Source: Xestospongia muta (taxonomy: Eukaryota > Porifera > Demospongiae > Haplosclerida > Petrosiidae). From it: DNA of 64,000 bases. Position numbers and translations under genes: made by a program. The notes under the pieces are model-generated. The model did no database searches. It was not told the DNA's origin and saw only the letters and a program-made list of their open reading frames with translations. Shown one piece after another: positions 11,562-22,721 of the stretch. The stretch is from the NCBI GenBank assembly GCA_963693285.1, contig OY848931.1:2919144-2983143 (forward strand), read 5' to 3'. Position 1 is the first letter of the stretch, and every line of letters starts with the position of its first letter.

Positions 11562-13628
11562 ATGTCAGAGGTCTTGTCATTGTCGAAGCAGTGTCTACTC
11601 ACTCTAGTAGGTCACGCTCCCTCGCTCTCCCCCGATTATTTGGCCCTTCTCCCTCCACGACTACGAACAGTCTTGGCATTTAATCTTTCTGTCTCTGATC
11701 TCCATCGAGTACAACAATGTAGAGATTTTACACAAGGGTTGAAAGCAGTTGATATGGATGTTCTCTGGAAGCATCGTTATGAGACAACTCTTTTAAAATT
11801 TTCAAATATAGCCAGTTTGGAACTTGATGTAGAAATTCATCATCCTGGCCAGTCAGTTATCAATTTGACATGGAAGGATCGTTACCTTCTATCGTGTTTC
11901 ATGAATATACCTCGAATATATCAGTCCCGTGAACTGTTACCTTCCATTGGTGTATCTCTGTTTGGCATAGCTGACATACAGTTTGCTGATGGTCAAGTTT
12001 TTAAAGAAGTTGTCAACATAAACAAATACGGTCTCCTTTGCTGTCAGGGCTCAACTAGTAAAACACAAAGTAGACTAAGTAGTAACTTTGTTTCCCAATA
12101 TCATTTACCGTTACTGGACAAAGCTCCTTTTAATAAACCTGTAGGTAATGAATGGCCTACACTAGATCGCATTGATCTTTTTTCACGCATGCTGCCAAGT
12201 TGGACTCCACCATATTTCCCATTGCAATATGATGAGATATTGAATTCTGTTCCATCACTTGATGGAGTCAAAGGTGTGATTGTCTACTCAGGGTGGTATC
12301 AAACACGACCGAATGCTGAAATTGATCAAGATGATACCAGTGTCATAGTAGTTAGTAAATCTTTGAAAGAGTCCCTTCAGGCCTACTCCACATCATTAGA
12401 TTCAGCTTTTTTGTTTGCTCCAGCCATGCTGAAAATAAAGAGATCTAAAGCATTTGCTTTAAGTGTTACTGCAACAACTCTTGCAAACATTGCAATATCT
12501 TCTTTGTCGACCCTAAAGCATCTCTCTATTGCAATGCATGACGCTGACACAAGCTGTTTAGATGCTCTACCTGTGCCTTCTCTCTTGCCCTCCCTTTATC
12601 ACTGTCTTTGTACTCTCCATCTTAAAGTATTACGTCCAACATTCACAGAACCTTGTACACTACTTGGATCAACATTAAGTAGCCTTTTTACTGAATGCAA
12701 TAATTTTAAAGATCTCATATTGCAAGGTCTTGCCTTGCCAGAAGGAGGATTTATTTCATTTATGTTGTCATTTTTTAATAATCCTCCACGTAACGATGAA
12801 GTACACCAGTCTGTAACATTAAGAAATGTCAAGATTCTATCAAGTGATGATGATGGCCTAATATCAATAGATAAACAAGTGATGCCTCAAGAATGCTGGT
12901 ATACAAAATCATTGTTCATTCATCGTCTTCTTAATTGGCAAGCATTGCGTCATCTATTAGCAGCATATGATGAACTATTAATGGATAGACTGTCTATCAG
13001 CTTACCTTATGATTTTGAAGAAGACCCACTTGTTCCATCTCATTTGATAGTTCATGCAAAAAGTGTACATGTAGAGCGTATAAGACTCAATGAAGATCGG
13101 TTACAACTTCTTCATCCTGTGCTATTCAGTAATGTTGACGCTATTGAATTGAGCCTTGGTCCCGCACAACCCACTGATGCACTTGCTATCTATGTTAATT
13201 GCATTGGTATATGTTCAAAAGCACTGACGTATCTTGATTTCAAACACATAACTCCTGGTTCTATTTCACAACTTGACGCTCTTTTTACAGTAATCTTCAC
13301 TTTGCCAGAAAGTATTTTATCAAATCTAGTGCTTGATCCGTGCCATCTCATTGAAGGATATGCATCAAGTCAAACTCAAGAAACCCAATTGGGAAGAGGT
13401 GCCAGTGTTCAATGGCCAGCTTTTTCACTACTGCGTGATTCAGAGTATCGCAGACTATTTGATGACATTATGAAAGCTCATAAACGTTCTAGTTGGGAAC
13501 TCTTGTATTCCATTTGGAAGAGCAAAGCTAAAGGAGTCAAACTGAAGTTATTATATGTGTCAATGCTAGCATTAGAGGAATTTTCAGACGAGTTAGAACT
13601 AGTATCCAAAGAAGTGAAAAAACAATAA
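11562..13628 (+). CDS. Uncharacterised 688-residue intronless protein, possibly F-box/LRR-like
   Basis: A single uninterrupted reading frame, unusual here since neighbours have an intron every 50-200 bases. Residues about 25-75 (LPPRLRTVLAFNLSVSDLHR ... DVLWKHRYETTL) resemble an F-box-like motif: a leucine-proline start, a Leu/Val helix, then W. The rest is leucine-rich, with irregular repeats such as LSTLKHLSIAMHD, LYHCLCTLHLKVL and LILQGLALPEGG that could be degenerate leucine-rich repeats. No signal peptide or transmembrane segment is obvious. I do not recognise a family. An SCF-type substrate adaptor is possible but inferred only from weak pattern. It begins 103 bp after the dikinase stop, same strand, and ends tail to tail with the Rab-like gene. 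Confidence 0.75.
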   Translation: MSEVLSLSKQCLLTLVGHAPSLSPDYLALLPPRLRTVLAFNLSVSDLHRVQQCRDFTQGLKAVDMDVLWKHRYETTLLKFSNIASLELDVEIHHPGQSVINLTWKDRYLLSCFMNIPRIYQSRELLPSIGVSLFGIADIQFADGQVFKEVVNINKYGLLCCQGSTSKTQSRLSSNFVSQYHLPLLDKAPFNKPVGNEWPTLDRIDLFSRMLPSWTPPYFPLQYDEILNSVPSLDGVKGVIVYSGWYQTRPNAEIDQDDTSVIVVSKSLKESLQAYSTSLDSAFLFAPAMLKIKRSKAFALSVTATTLANIAISSLSTLKHLSIAMHDADTSCLDALPVPSLLPSLYHCLCTLHLKVLRPTFTEPCTLLGSTLSSLFTECNNFKDLILQGLALPEGGFISFMLSFFNNPPRNDEVHQSVTLRNVKILSSDDDGLISIDKQVMPQECWYTKSLFIHRLLNWQALRHLLAAYDELLMDRLSISLPYDFEEDPLVPSHLIVHAKSVHVERIRLNEDRLQLLHPVLFSNVDAIELSLGPAQPTDALAIYVNCIGICSKALTYLDFKHITPGSISQLDALFTVIFTLPESILSNLVLDPCHLIEGYASSQTQETQLGRGASVQWPAFSLLRDSEYRRLFDDIMKAHKRSSWELLYSIWKSKAKGVKLKLLYVSMLALEEFSDELELVSKEVKKQ

Positions 13629-13735
13629 CAGTTAATATAATAATAATAATCAATAAATTTTTGTTAAAAATATTATAAAATTAAATCACATTTAGTTTTA
13701 TATATACACACATAATCTGTTATTCCATAACATTA

Positions 13736-15209
13736 TCAACTGGTACCAATACAACATCTTGATTTCTCCTGTATGTCTGTCATTTCAGGATTGATTCTGT
13801 CAAAAGCTTGTAATACTTCTCCTGAACTATGTTCTTGTTCTAACATCTTTTTGATAAGTTCACTAAGTAAAAATATATTTTGAACTAGTCAAACTTAAAA
13901 AGAATGTTAACCTCATTGATTCACTAATCCCTCTTCCTTCTTTTACTGAACAAAAAGACCAGTATATAAAACCATTATCAAGAGCAAACCGTTCCAGTTG
14001 ACTTTGGTTGACAACTTTCTTATCTTTTAAGTCATCCTATAGCAGCAAATAAAAAGAATCTAATGGAAAGTATCTTTCATACCTTGTTACCTAATAAGAT
14101 ACATGGTATATGCTCGCCATTAGGTAACTCAACTTTTGCATCTAATTCATGTTTCCATTCTCCAGCACTTTCATAACTTCTCCAATTCGTAACATCAAAC
14201 ATGACAACGCAACCAGAAGCTCCTCTGAAGTAAGTTCTTGCTATTGTATGAAACCTGTCTTGTCCTACAAGTTAATACCAGTAAAATTAAATATACTAAA
14301 TGCAGTACATCTTTACCTGCAATATCCCATAACTAGTACAAAAGAAGAAAAAATAAAAATATGCCATTAAGAGTGATTAAAACTTACATGTAAGCGCACC
14401 GTTTCACCTTCAGACCACTTTATACATTTGACAGCATAGTCAGCTAATGAAATAACAAGAAATAATAGGTTTAGTATTAATTATTATAGCTTAGCAGTTA
14501 TGTTGAGGAATTAGCAAGATCGCTGAGCCTACTCTCATACCCAAAAATTTAGTTGAATGACTGCAATGCCCTGCATTACAAGGGTAATAATGCCTGCGTT
14601 ACTAAGTAGCTTGTTAAAAACAGAACCTCAACTATTACAGTCAACAAAAGTGATAAGAACTATACTATGAAAGTTAAATAAACTGCTAGTAACTACTGTT
14701 TTTTATTTCAATTGTTCTGGATAGTGCTAGCTTTAATAGCAATTACTACTGAAACTGTTATCTATCTCAGTAATAACACAGGCTGTGCAATCAATTGCAG
14801 ATTTTAGTGTAAAGCTACTATAATGATGTACGTGTCTTTTCTCAGGACAAAAAACATGAAAATTAATATAAAACTATGCATAATTTATGAAAAGTACAAC
14901 ACAATGAAAACATAGTCTTCAGTCAATGAAAAACAGGAGTTCACACTTTTTCATTTATACATAAACTACATTTTCTGCTAACCACAACAAACAGCAACCC
15001 TTGATTATCTTATTAACTCGTATTACTCTACTTACAAAAATAAATCAGAAAGATAACATGCCCCAATTTGATAACTAATGTTTTTACTAACCTCCAATCG
15101 TGGTTTTTAGATTAGGCACCCATTTATTCAATACATAACTGGCCACAAACGTTGTTTTTCCAACAGAATGATCTCCTATCAACAACACTTTGAATACCGA
15201 CTCACACAT
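13736..15209 (-). CDS. Rab32/38-like small GTPase (copy A)
   Basis: Rab32/38 GTPases direct traffic to lysosome-related organelles and mitochondria-associated membranes. Exon 1 (15209 to about 15092) gives MCESVFKVLLIGDHSVGKTT with P-loop GDHSVGKT, ending TTIG. After a roughly 645-bp intron come ADYAVKCIKWSEGETVRLHL and WDIAGQDRF; the Ile in WDIAGQ is typical of the Rab32/38/29 group. Then ARTYFRGASGCVVMFDVTNW, the family-type LDAKVELPNGEHIPCILLGN with KDDL (G4 NKDD), and YWSFCSVKEG. The C-terminus is CCIGTS, a double cysteine for geranylgeranylation, before TGA at 13738-13736. GTPase motifs look intact, with Gln of AGQ present. Copy B lies 150 bp away, divergent. Confidence 0.88.
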
Positions 15210-15359
15210 GACTCTGTTGATTATCAGTACTTAGGCGTTGCCGCCCCTTCGCTTAGACAGGAAGCACTCATATATCAACTCCAAACTATAATATAACCAT
15301 AGATAGTAAACCAGTACCACGCCCATTGATTTAGCTGTCTCTAAAGTGAAGCTCGAGAA
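15210..15359. promoter_or_regulatory. Bidirectional promoter interval between two Rab32-like genes
   Basis: The ATG codons of the two Rab-like genes are 150 bp apart on opposite strands. The interval contains a locally GC-richer segment (GTTGCCGCCCCTTCGC, near 15237) and no obvious TATA box. Co-regulation of the pair is inferred from geometry only. Confidence 0.5.
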
Positions 15360-17830
15360 ATGGCTAATGAGTACACTAAGAAAGTGATAGTGATCGGAGA
15401 CGTTGGAGTCGGAAAAACTTCATTTGTAGCCCGAGTCACTGAAGGGAGATTTATTAATGAGCACAAAACTACAATTGGAGGTACTATGTTACTTATGTGG
15501 TATGGTTAGTTTTAGCCAGGTTGTCTCATACCCTCAGAGGCTTGACTTGCAAGAATTATGGAAAACAATACACTTTAGTACGAGTGATAAATATACGTTT
15601 AGCTATTTGAATATATTGAGCAAACAAACTATATTGAATTGCCATGTTTATTTTAAAAACCTGGTGTAGCAGACCTTTCCTCCCTGCAACGAGGGTCAGG
15701 TGCACTAAATGAAAAGGAGCATAGTATGCTTGGTGGTCTGATTTTCAGACCATCTAATGACTAAGATTTGACTTGCATAGCATCAATTTCCTTAGTATTA
15801 CTATTGTTTTATGTATTTCTAGTTGACTGTGCAGTAAAGCCCATAAAACGTGATGATAACACAGTAATCAGATTAGCTGTAAGTTTATGATGAAATGATA
15901 GTTGTGTGTCTTAAATTAATATTAAGTATTGTGTGTATTTTGGAATCATGTGATATTGCTTTTTATTTTCTATATGTGTGGAATGCAGCTCTGGGATATT
16001 GGAGGTGAGCTTGCAAAGTTATATATACATCATTACGATTATAGTAGTCCTCCATTTTAGGTCAAGAAACATTTCGTAGTCTAATGCCTCAATATGCTCG
16101 TGGTAGTGCTGGCATTATAGTTATTTGTGATGTGACACGAAGACAAACTGTGGATGGTGTGAGAACATGGAAAAAAGAAGCTGACAAAGTACTTGTTGAA
16201 TTTCCGCCCTGTATTTTATTAGTCAATAAAGTGAGACTAATTATACTGTAGCTGTGACTTACTTATATAGCCACCTGTCCATCTGTTGTATACATCTTTT
16301 GAGATAATCTGAATAAGTAACTGCCTGCCATCCATACACATCAAACTAATAATTTCTTTACTTTTTACTATAAGTGCTTTGAATTGGGTGTGGCTGTTCA
16401 AAGTTTACTAATTCTGTTACTTGAGACAAAGTAACTGCCAGCACTTCCATAGATTCTGCTAACTCTTTAGTGATAAGATTATAATCCAGTCCCTTACAGC
16501 AGCAGTAGTACTATCAAATAACCTTAGGACAATTATACAATATTATTATTATCTTATTTTCTACAGTTTGACTTACCAAAACATATACATTCAGTCACAG
16601 CAGATCAAATGGATGAATTGGCTACTGATTGTAAACTTAATGGATGGTATCAAACTTCAGTTAAAGATAATATTAATTTACAAGAAGCATTGGAGTAAGT
16701 TTTATTATACAGCAACTCGTCAATAACGTCCTGTTGCAAACTTATTTTCTAAAGTTATTCCTATATTTCATTGTCTATGTTTACAGTCCATTCAATTTCA
16801 GTCATGTTAGCTAGAACTAAATTACATCATATTTTAAAATATCATTAAGTCTATTCACATATGCGTCATGTGTAAGATTTGAGTGATTGATTGATGCATG
16901 AATATTTTATTGTGTGTTTAGTCTCAGTACACAGCAATATTAACTACCTTTTCACAGATTTAAGTTAACAACTAAAGAATTATAATTATTAACAATGAGT
17001 TAGATGGCCTTGTGTTATTTGTTGGTGTTACTTTAGACTACTAGCGTTCCGCCTGGCATGCTATATGCGCTAGACAATCCTAAGATTATTTTGGACCACA
17101 TGTGTATGTATGTGGGTGTGTCCATTTTAATCTGTTGTATGTGTTTTGAGAGTGATGAATGAAATTAACCCACATATAGTAACCAATGGTGCACATAGCA
17201 ACCAAAGAATATCGTTACTTTTGCCACAACTGTTTCGAATTGGGCATGACTGATTAAGCTATTGAGTTCTCTAACTCTAGAAAACATCTTTAAGCAGTAG
17301 CTTCTGCCAACCTTTAGTCTTAAATCTTAGTAATTATCCAGTCTCTTACAGCAACAACGCTACCATCAAAATAATCTTATAAATTTTTGCAATTATAATC
17401 TTGTTATTATCATGCTAAAACAATTACTATTAGTCACACCCAACAACAACAACAGGTCTAATAGTGACTTAATTACAATGTGTAGTGGATATATTTTAAT
17501 TAATTGATCACCTTTTTAATAGTTAATTGATGCAATCAAATGTTTTCATGTGATACTTTCCCATGAGGCATACCAAGTAGAAAAAGTGGTCTTATGCATT
17601 CATACTAGCAAAACAAATACAATTATACTTAGAAGATACAAAATACTTTGCTCAGTGTCCTCTATAGCTGTGTTTAAAATTATGTCTCTTGTTCTTTGTA
17701 TAGAGACTTATGTGACTTTATTATGAGCAGTGATAATGGCACATTCTCAGATACAACAGATGTAAGTGGACGAAAATTGACCTTACAAACTAGATCTTAT
17801 ACTGAGAAAAGAACATGTTGTGTGGATTAA
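15360..17830 (+). CDS. Rab32/38-like small GTPase (copy B)
   Basis: Seven exons: 15360-15480, 15823-15878, 15989-16004, 16061-16230, 16567-16694 and from 17704 to TAA at 17828 are supported. The protein begins MANEYTKKVIVIGDVGVGKT (P-loop GDVGVGKT), continues TTIGVDCAVKPIKRDDNTVI, then ALWDIGGQETFRSLMPQYAR. It keeps the catalytic Gln but has GGQ where copy A has AGQ. G4 is NKFD (FPPCILLVNKFDLPK). The C-terminus TEKRTCCVD has a double cysteine for prenylation. The intron after TTIG is at the same place and phase as in copy A, so the two arose by duplication, now inverted. Two introns carry copies of the inverted-repeat element described separately. The G5 region (YQTSVKDN) has SVK in place of SAK, also as in copy A. 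Confidence 0.87.
16271..16530 (+). mobile_element. Inverted-repeat element copy 1 (left end degraded), Rab copy B intron
   Basis: The right end TATCAAATAACCTTAGGAC, preceded by AGTCCCTTACAGCAGCAG, matches the other two copies (17077, 41852). The left half shares TCCATCTGTTGTATACATC-type sequence with copy 2, but the left inverted repeat is not recognisable. It is non-coding. Boundaries are approximate. Confidence 0.55.
17077..17381 (+). mobile_element. MITE-like inverted-repeat element copy 2, Rab copy B intron
   Basis: The left end ATCCTAAGATTATTTTGGA is mirrored at the right end by CATCAAAATAATCTTAT, the reverse complement with mismatches. The interior is shared with the copy in the XPC intron: GTGTGTCC, TGACTGATT, CTAGAAA, and CTTACAGCAACAAC before the right end. 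No coding capacity is seen. Size about 300 bp. Intronic placement and terminal inverted repeats fit a miniature inverted-repeat element; the superfamily is unknown. Confidence 0.65.
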
Positions 17831-18834
17831 TAGAATTTTTATGTTCTTTTTCATTGTTTGTACTTTTAGTTGTGGAATATTAACTATTAACCTTTAATAA
17901 AGACAACGAATAATTTTATAAAATTTGAAGGAAAGGTAGAGACAACCTTAATATAACAATATGACAGAACCTACATAATAGGACAGTTGGCACAGTGACA
18001 AATACTATAGAGGATCAGTCAGGTATATGTCACATTAACATGAAACAAACTTGCCCTACATAATAGAACAGTTGGCACAGTGGTAATTACTAGAGGATCA
18101 GTCAAGTATACGTCACATTAACATAACTACCTTGCTTTAAATCTCAAAGTATCACTCCAATAATGCATCAGATCCAGTTATCTACTACAATTTAGAAAGC
18201 TAAATATGGAGACGTTGAGTTATCTTATTAATTACAGACAGGTATTTTTCCAATAGGAGCTTGGATCAACGATTGAGATATTGGTCAGTCTGAGACTATA
18301 ATAAAAAACATAATATATCTACAACAATAGATTAAAGTACTAGATATAATTATAAGTCTCAGAATACACGTCTGAATTTGTGTCTCCAATGACAGTTGAC
18401 AACAACAATATGGGTACAATGTAAAAGCCAAGAGATCAATGCATTGGGATCAGTAATGTGGCCTTTGCCATTACCATGTTCACCAGTAAATGAATGTATT
18501 CTCTAAATACTTATATTGGTTACTAACTATAAGTATGTACATATTTATCTTCCATAATTGTTGCTCTAGAATTATAAGACTGCATGTAGACTAGGTAGAA
18601 AATTTCTGCACTTCCTCCACTTTTGTTAATTTGATAAAAGACAACTACATAAAATACTAAATTGAAGTTCCAAAAATCTAGAATTCCAGCAATAGAACAT
18701 TGTTCTTTAAAGGGAATTTAATTTGCTATACCTAGGTCCTAGCTCCTTAACAGAATGTGTACATATCAATCAAATATGGGTGTGGCCAACTATCCGTATT
18801 TTTCTAGTTTACGAGTTAAAGAAGTACAAACTTT
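17831..18834. other. Intergenic region between Rab copy B and POLR2K
   Basis: The first 100 bases hold the presumed 3' end of the Rab gene (AATAAAG near 17897). A short tandem duplication follows (17970-18124). The remainder is AT-rich with no frame or RNA gene that I recognise. Confidence 0.5.
17970..18124. repeat. Two-copy tandem duplication of about 72 bp
   Basis: Copy one (17970-18041) and copy two (18055-18124) share CAGTTGGCACAGTG, then GAGGATCAGTCA and TCACATTAACAT with a few substitutions, separated by 13 bases. It lies in the intergenic region and encodes nothing apparent. Confidence 0.8.
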
Positions 18835-19421
18835 ATGGCTAGCACACCTGTTCCTACTAGTACAGCAACAACAACTCAATCATCAAAACAGCCTATAATT
18901 TACATTTGTGGAGGTAATGTTGTGCATGACATAGATGTTAGAATAGAGTCTACTGTAATGTCTATGTTGATATGTTTATATCATAATTTGTAGAATGTCA
19001 CGGTGAGAATGAAATCAGACCACGAGACCCAATTCGATGTACCCAATGTGGTTACAGAATATTGTATAAAAAGAGAACTAAACGAAGTAAGTGTGTTTAA
19101 TTGAATACATGTTTGTTATTTCTCTTAATGATAAATATACACAAAAGCATAACATTTGCACATGTTACTAATAGACTTATATCAACGTAACTCCATATTG
19201 CAGTGTTTGTGCAAATGTATAGTAATTAGAGTAGTGTATACAATAACTGTTCTGTTTTCCCAAGTAATTACACACAACAGTAACCCCTATGACATTTTAC
19301 AGAGTTAGTAGACATACCTATTAATGTGTAATTATTTTGATCATTGCACCTCATGTTGCTAATAGTCACTAACATTTGTTCTTCTTTATATCATATAGTT
19401 ATAGTATTTGATGCAAGATAA
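18835..19421 (+). CDS. POLR2K: RNA polymerases I/II/III subunit RPABC4 (Rpb12)
   Basis: A tiny zinc-ribbon subunit shared by all three nuclear RNA polymerases. Three exons: 18835-18913, 18994-19086 or 19087, and 19399-19421. The protein is [15 protein letters not shown]..., then [20 protein letters not shown] / [16 protein letters not shown] / IIVFDAR and stop, about 65 residues. The zinc ligands are CGEC and CTQC. The C-terminal VFDAR is the invariant family ending. The N-terminal Ser/Thr tail is not conserved, as usual for this subunit. The final exon is only 23 bases, after a roughly 310-bp intron. The gene ends 154 bp from the stop of the opposing PH-domain gene. Confidence 0.95.
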
Positions 19422-19575
19422 CAAGTAACATTTTCAAATAGACTTCATTTATTAAATTTTGTTTTTGGAACATGATATCAAAATAAGTTTGTAATTATTC
19501 AATAATTGTGATCAAGGAACACACTGTATGTACTGTTTAGTGCAGTGATAGTCATAGTGTTTATAATGGGACATT

Positions 19576-22473
19576 TTACACAAGAGATCGGTATACAGTA
19601 TTCTGTGATGGATTACCAAATGTTGTAGGTATTGGTGGCGAAGATGGATCAGCCCAAGAGATTGGTTGGTTGTTTTCTTGGTGTGAATCAAGTGTCTGTG
19701 GTGAATGATTTTCTATTACCTCTGGTGAAGAGTTTCTTGCTGGAGGACTTGGAGAAGAATCCTCATTATCTACTATAGCAACAAATCCTTTCTTTTCTGG
19801 TAAGGTTTCTTCATTAGGTGGGGGAGGAGTCTCCATATAACTAGTACGTTCTAGAGCAGACTCAATTGATTGTACAAGATCATCAGATTGTGTAGGTGGC
19901 TCTTCATTGGGTTGGAGCTTTTTCTTTCGGTAACGTGCAACTTCTGTTTCTTGGTTACCAAACAATTTCATTTTGGCTTCAGAGACAGACAAAGGAAGAC
20001 CATCATCTGTAATAAAACCCTCTCGATCAATTCGTGGCTCATATGAAGGACTAGTACGGTTTTCCTCTAACTCATCTTGAAACATGACAGTCCTTTTTCC
20101 AGTAACTTTACTACTACTCTCTCCTCGCCGTAGTATACCTGGGGAAGTCTCCTTGTAAAGACGTTTATTGCTCTCATTTTCTTCATCTGGTGGTTCTGGT
20201 GATGAGAAACCATGGCTATCCTCATGCTGGAAAGCTTCTTGTATGTAAGCTTGTACTGATTCTCCTTCTTCTGTTTTCTTTGGACTTAAAGATGAAGAAC
20301 GTACAGGCGGTTCAGGTTTCAAATGTGCAGCCTCAGTTATTTGTTCATCATAATCAGTAATTGAGTTCATTACCTGAAAATAGTGTAATAATAAATGATG
20401 AGAATGAATAAACTATACAAAAATAGAAAAGTTAAAAAAGGAATCATGCAAATAATTATTGTCAGTGTCATAAATCAATTTTGACCTGCATGCTTTAGGT
20501 GGGTTGTTGGGTAGTACACAAAAATAAAGCATGCGATAAGGAAGAAAAACAAAATCATGCAAATAACTTTATTATATTTCAGTTTCCAGTACATCTAGTG
20601 AATCATTCAAAAGTTCCGGACTATCATTACTGAGCAGTCTCACTTGCTGATGAGTCTCTTCGTTCTCTTCAGGAGGCGGAGGTGGAGGAAGGTTTGGAGG
20701 AGACACTGATCGAAGGCCTTTGACACTGGAACGTTTTCTAATTCCCTTCTTTTTACTATGGATATCAGTAGGCAATGTATTTCGCCCTTCACGATCTTCT
20801 TCATAACTTTCAGACAAACTCAAGTGAAGGGTTTGACTTCGTTCTTCATCACTGTTTTGCTCTGAATTATTCTGAGGACTGTTGGATCCATCCTTTGTTA
20901 ATCCATTCTCTGTTAAAGTAGGCATAGAAGTTGATGTAGCATTTTGGCTTTCACTAAGTGGTAATAAATCAAGAGGATCATCATGAAGAGGCTCTTCTTC
21001 TGTCATGTTATATTCCAATGTCTGGATTTTGTCACTCTCAGCCAACAGACCAGCCACAATTGCATCTAATGGTGACGTAGTTGACGAGGGCATTTCAAAA
21101 TGAGGTGGTGAAGGTGGTGGGCGATGATGACGATGACGATGTTCAATCTCTATAACATCTGTATCCTTCACAACAGGACCCTCATCCTCTTTCTTTTTAT
21201 CCTTAGGATAAAAGAAAAAATGTAACATGAGCAATACATTTATAGTATAGTAGAGTATATACCTACCTTAGGTATAGGTGGGGCAGGGCGAGATGGTTTA
21301 ATTCGAGGAGGTGTTTTGTTAGTGGCAGCTGATGATGTATTAGATGTGGAACTAGCTCTATCGCGAACTTGTGACTTCTTTCTTTGCAAAGAATGTTGTT
21401 TGAATTCATCCATAGCATTGTGTAGTGCAAATAACCACTCATGAAGTTCATATCTGTAAAGTGAATGACATGTTGCAAACATGAATAGTACATTGCTAAC
21501 ATCAAGCAAGATATCATGAATATTATTAAAACCAGAGACAATTTTCACTAAATCTTTCTTACACTATGGTATGAGTGGTGTAAATTAACAACACTGTAGA
21601 ATCATTACAAAGTAATTAAGTCATTTAAAACAGTTTCTTATTTATGTCAACAAAGCATCAACAACAAGCTATCAAAATTAGTTCAATAGACAAGTCATTG
21701 CACACAAAAATGGTTAGTTCAGGTAGACTATGGCTGCATCCTAAGAATCACTAGTATAAACAAAGCATGTACTTTTGGCTGGGCGTGTGAGTGATACTGA
21801 ATTAACTAACCCACTCAGACACTACAACAAGCTTACTATTATACACTTAAATAGACTTATGTTATAGTGACTAGTGTTTGCCATTATAAAAAATAGTTTG
21901 TACAATGCTGTGTGGGAGTATGTGCTAATATGACACTATCACATAGCTACTTTATGCAGGGTTAGTATAGATTATTTTAAGTAATTTATATAATCTTTAC
22001 CTGCTTTCTGAGACCAGCACATATTTGTTACGTGGTGTGGCAATGCAAAAGGCATTTTTACGACCCATGTATTCTGGTAATACATCAATAGATGTTGCAT
22101 CATCAATACGAAAGAATCCTTCATTCTTTTTGCGTTCCAAAAAATGATCTTCATCAATAAAATACAAAAATGCCATCATGTCTTTTTGTTCAAAAAGAAC
22201 AAACCAATATCGAGAGAGACGCTACAAAGTAGAGGAAATTTTTTATAAAAACACTTCATACCACTTTCATAATTTAATTATAGATTATAGTATAATTAGT
22301 ATTCTTATAAAGCCTAATATTATTACAATTATTATAGAATAATTTACCTTCCTCATGCCTTTGGCAATTGGTTTAAGCAGAAAGCCCTGGCGGTACACTT
22401 TGTAGGGCCTTCCAGGTTTCTCAGGAGGTTGCGCCTGTGACAGCTTCTTACTTGGGGTCGAAGGGGAAGACAT
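19576..22473 (-). CDS. PH-domain protein with acidic, proline-rich C-terminal region
   Basis: The start is MSSPSTPSKKLSQAQPPEKP (ATG 22473-22471). A pleckstrin homology domain follows over three exons: VYRQGFLLKPIAKGMRK, then RLSRYWFVLFEQKDMMAFLY, EGFFRIDDATSIDVLPEYMG, AFCIATPRNKYVLVSESR and YELHEWLFALHNAMDEF, with the conserved Trp of the last PH helix. PH domains bind phosphoinositides or proteins at membranes. The remainder is low complexity with SH3-type proline runs (PPRIKPSRPAPPIPK near 21280; PPNLPPPPPPEE near 20680). Two possible C-termini exist. The exon at 20572 ends ETEI with AATAAA overlapping the stop; a further exon (about 20373-19576) has a good acceptor (CACTATTTTCAG) and ends YRSLV. 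Orthology is not clear. It is head to head with the Ig/FN3 receptor. Confidence 0.78.
20568..20574 (-). terminator. Stop codon overlapping polyadenylation signal TAATAAA
   Basis: On the minus strand the frame ending ...LETEI reads TAA immediately overlapped by AATAAA (20573-20568). This suggests a real transcript end here in addition to the longer form that continues to 19576. Confidence 0.45.
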
Positions 22474-22721
22474 TTTCTTGATTTAATCCCCAGAGCAATG
22501 ATATCTAGCGTCGACTTGCAGAAATCGTATCTTCTTGTCTTGAACTTAATCAGTTATAAAATAATCGACAGAGGAAACAAATTAAGCTAAGTCCCTCCTA
22601 GTGTATCCGGTAAGCTCAAGGGTAACGGGTACGGTTGGATAGTTCGCGGGCTTGCGCAAAATAGGGGGAGGGGAAACGGAGAACTTAGTTTGCAAGATTT
22701 CGCCCGTAAAGAAGACTGATA
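22474..22721. promoter_or_regulatory. Bidirectional promoter interval, PH protein and Ig/FN3 receptor
   Basis: There are 248 bp between opposing start codons. Its right half is the most GC-rich stretch of the neighbourhood, including GTTCGCGGGCTTGCGCA (near 22641) and a G-rich run GGGGGAGGGG. No TATA motif is seen at the expected spacing. Confidence 0.5.

Noticed and set aside
12599..12832. 77-codon minus-strand frame inside the 688-codon gene
   Set aside because: Shadow frame without features, wholly inside a long coding exon.
14446..15090. Possible inverted-repeat element in the Rab copy A intron (TGTTGAGGAA ... ACCTCAACTA)
   Set aside because: The match is only about ten bases with mismatches, and no second copy was seen in the window.
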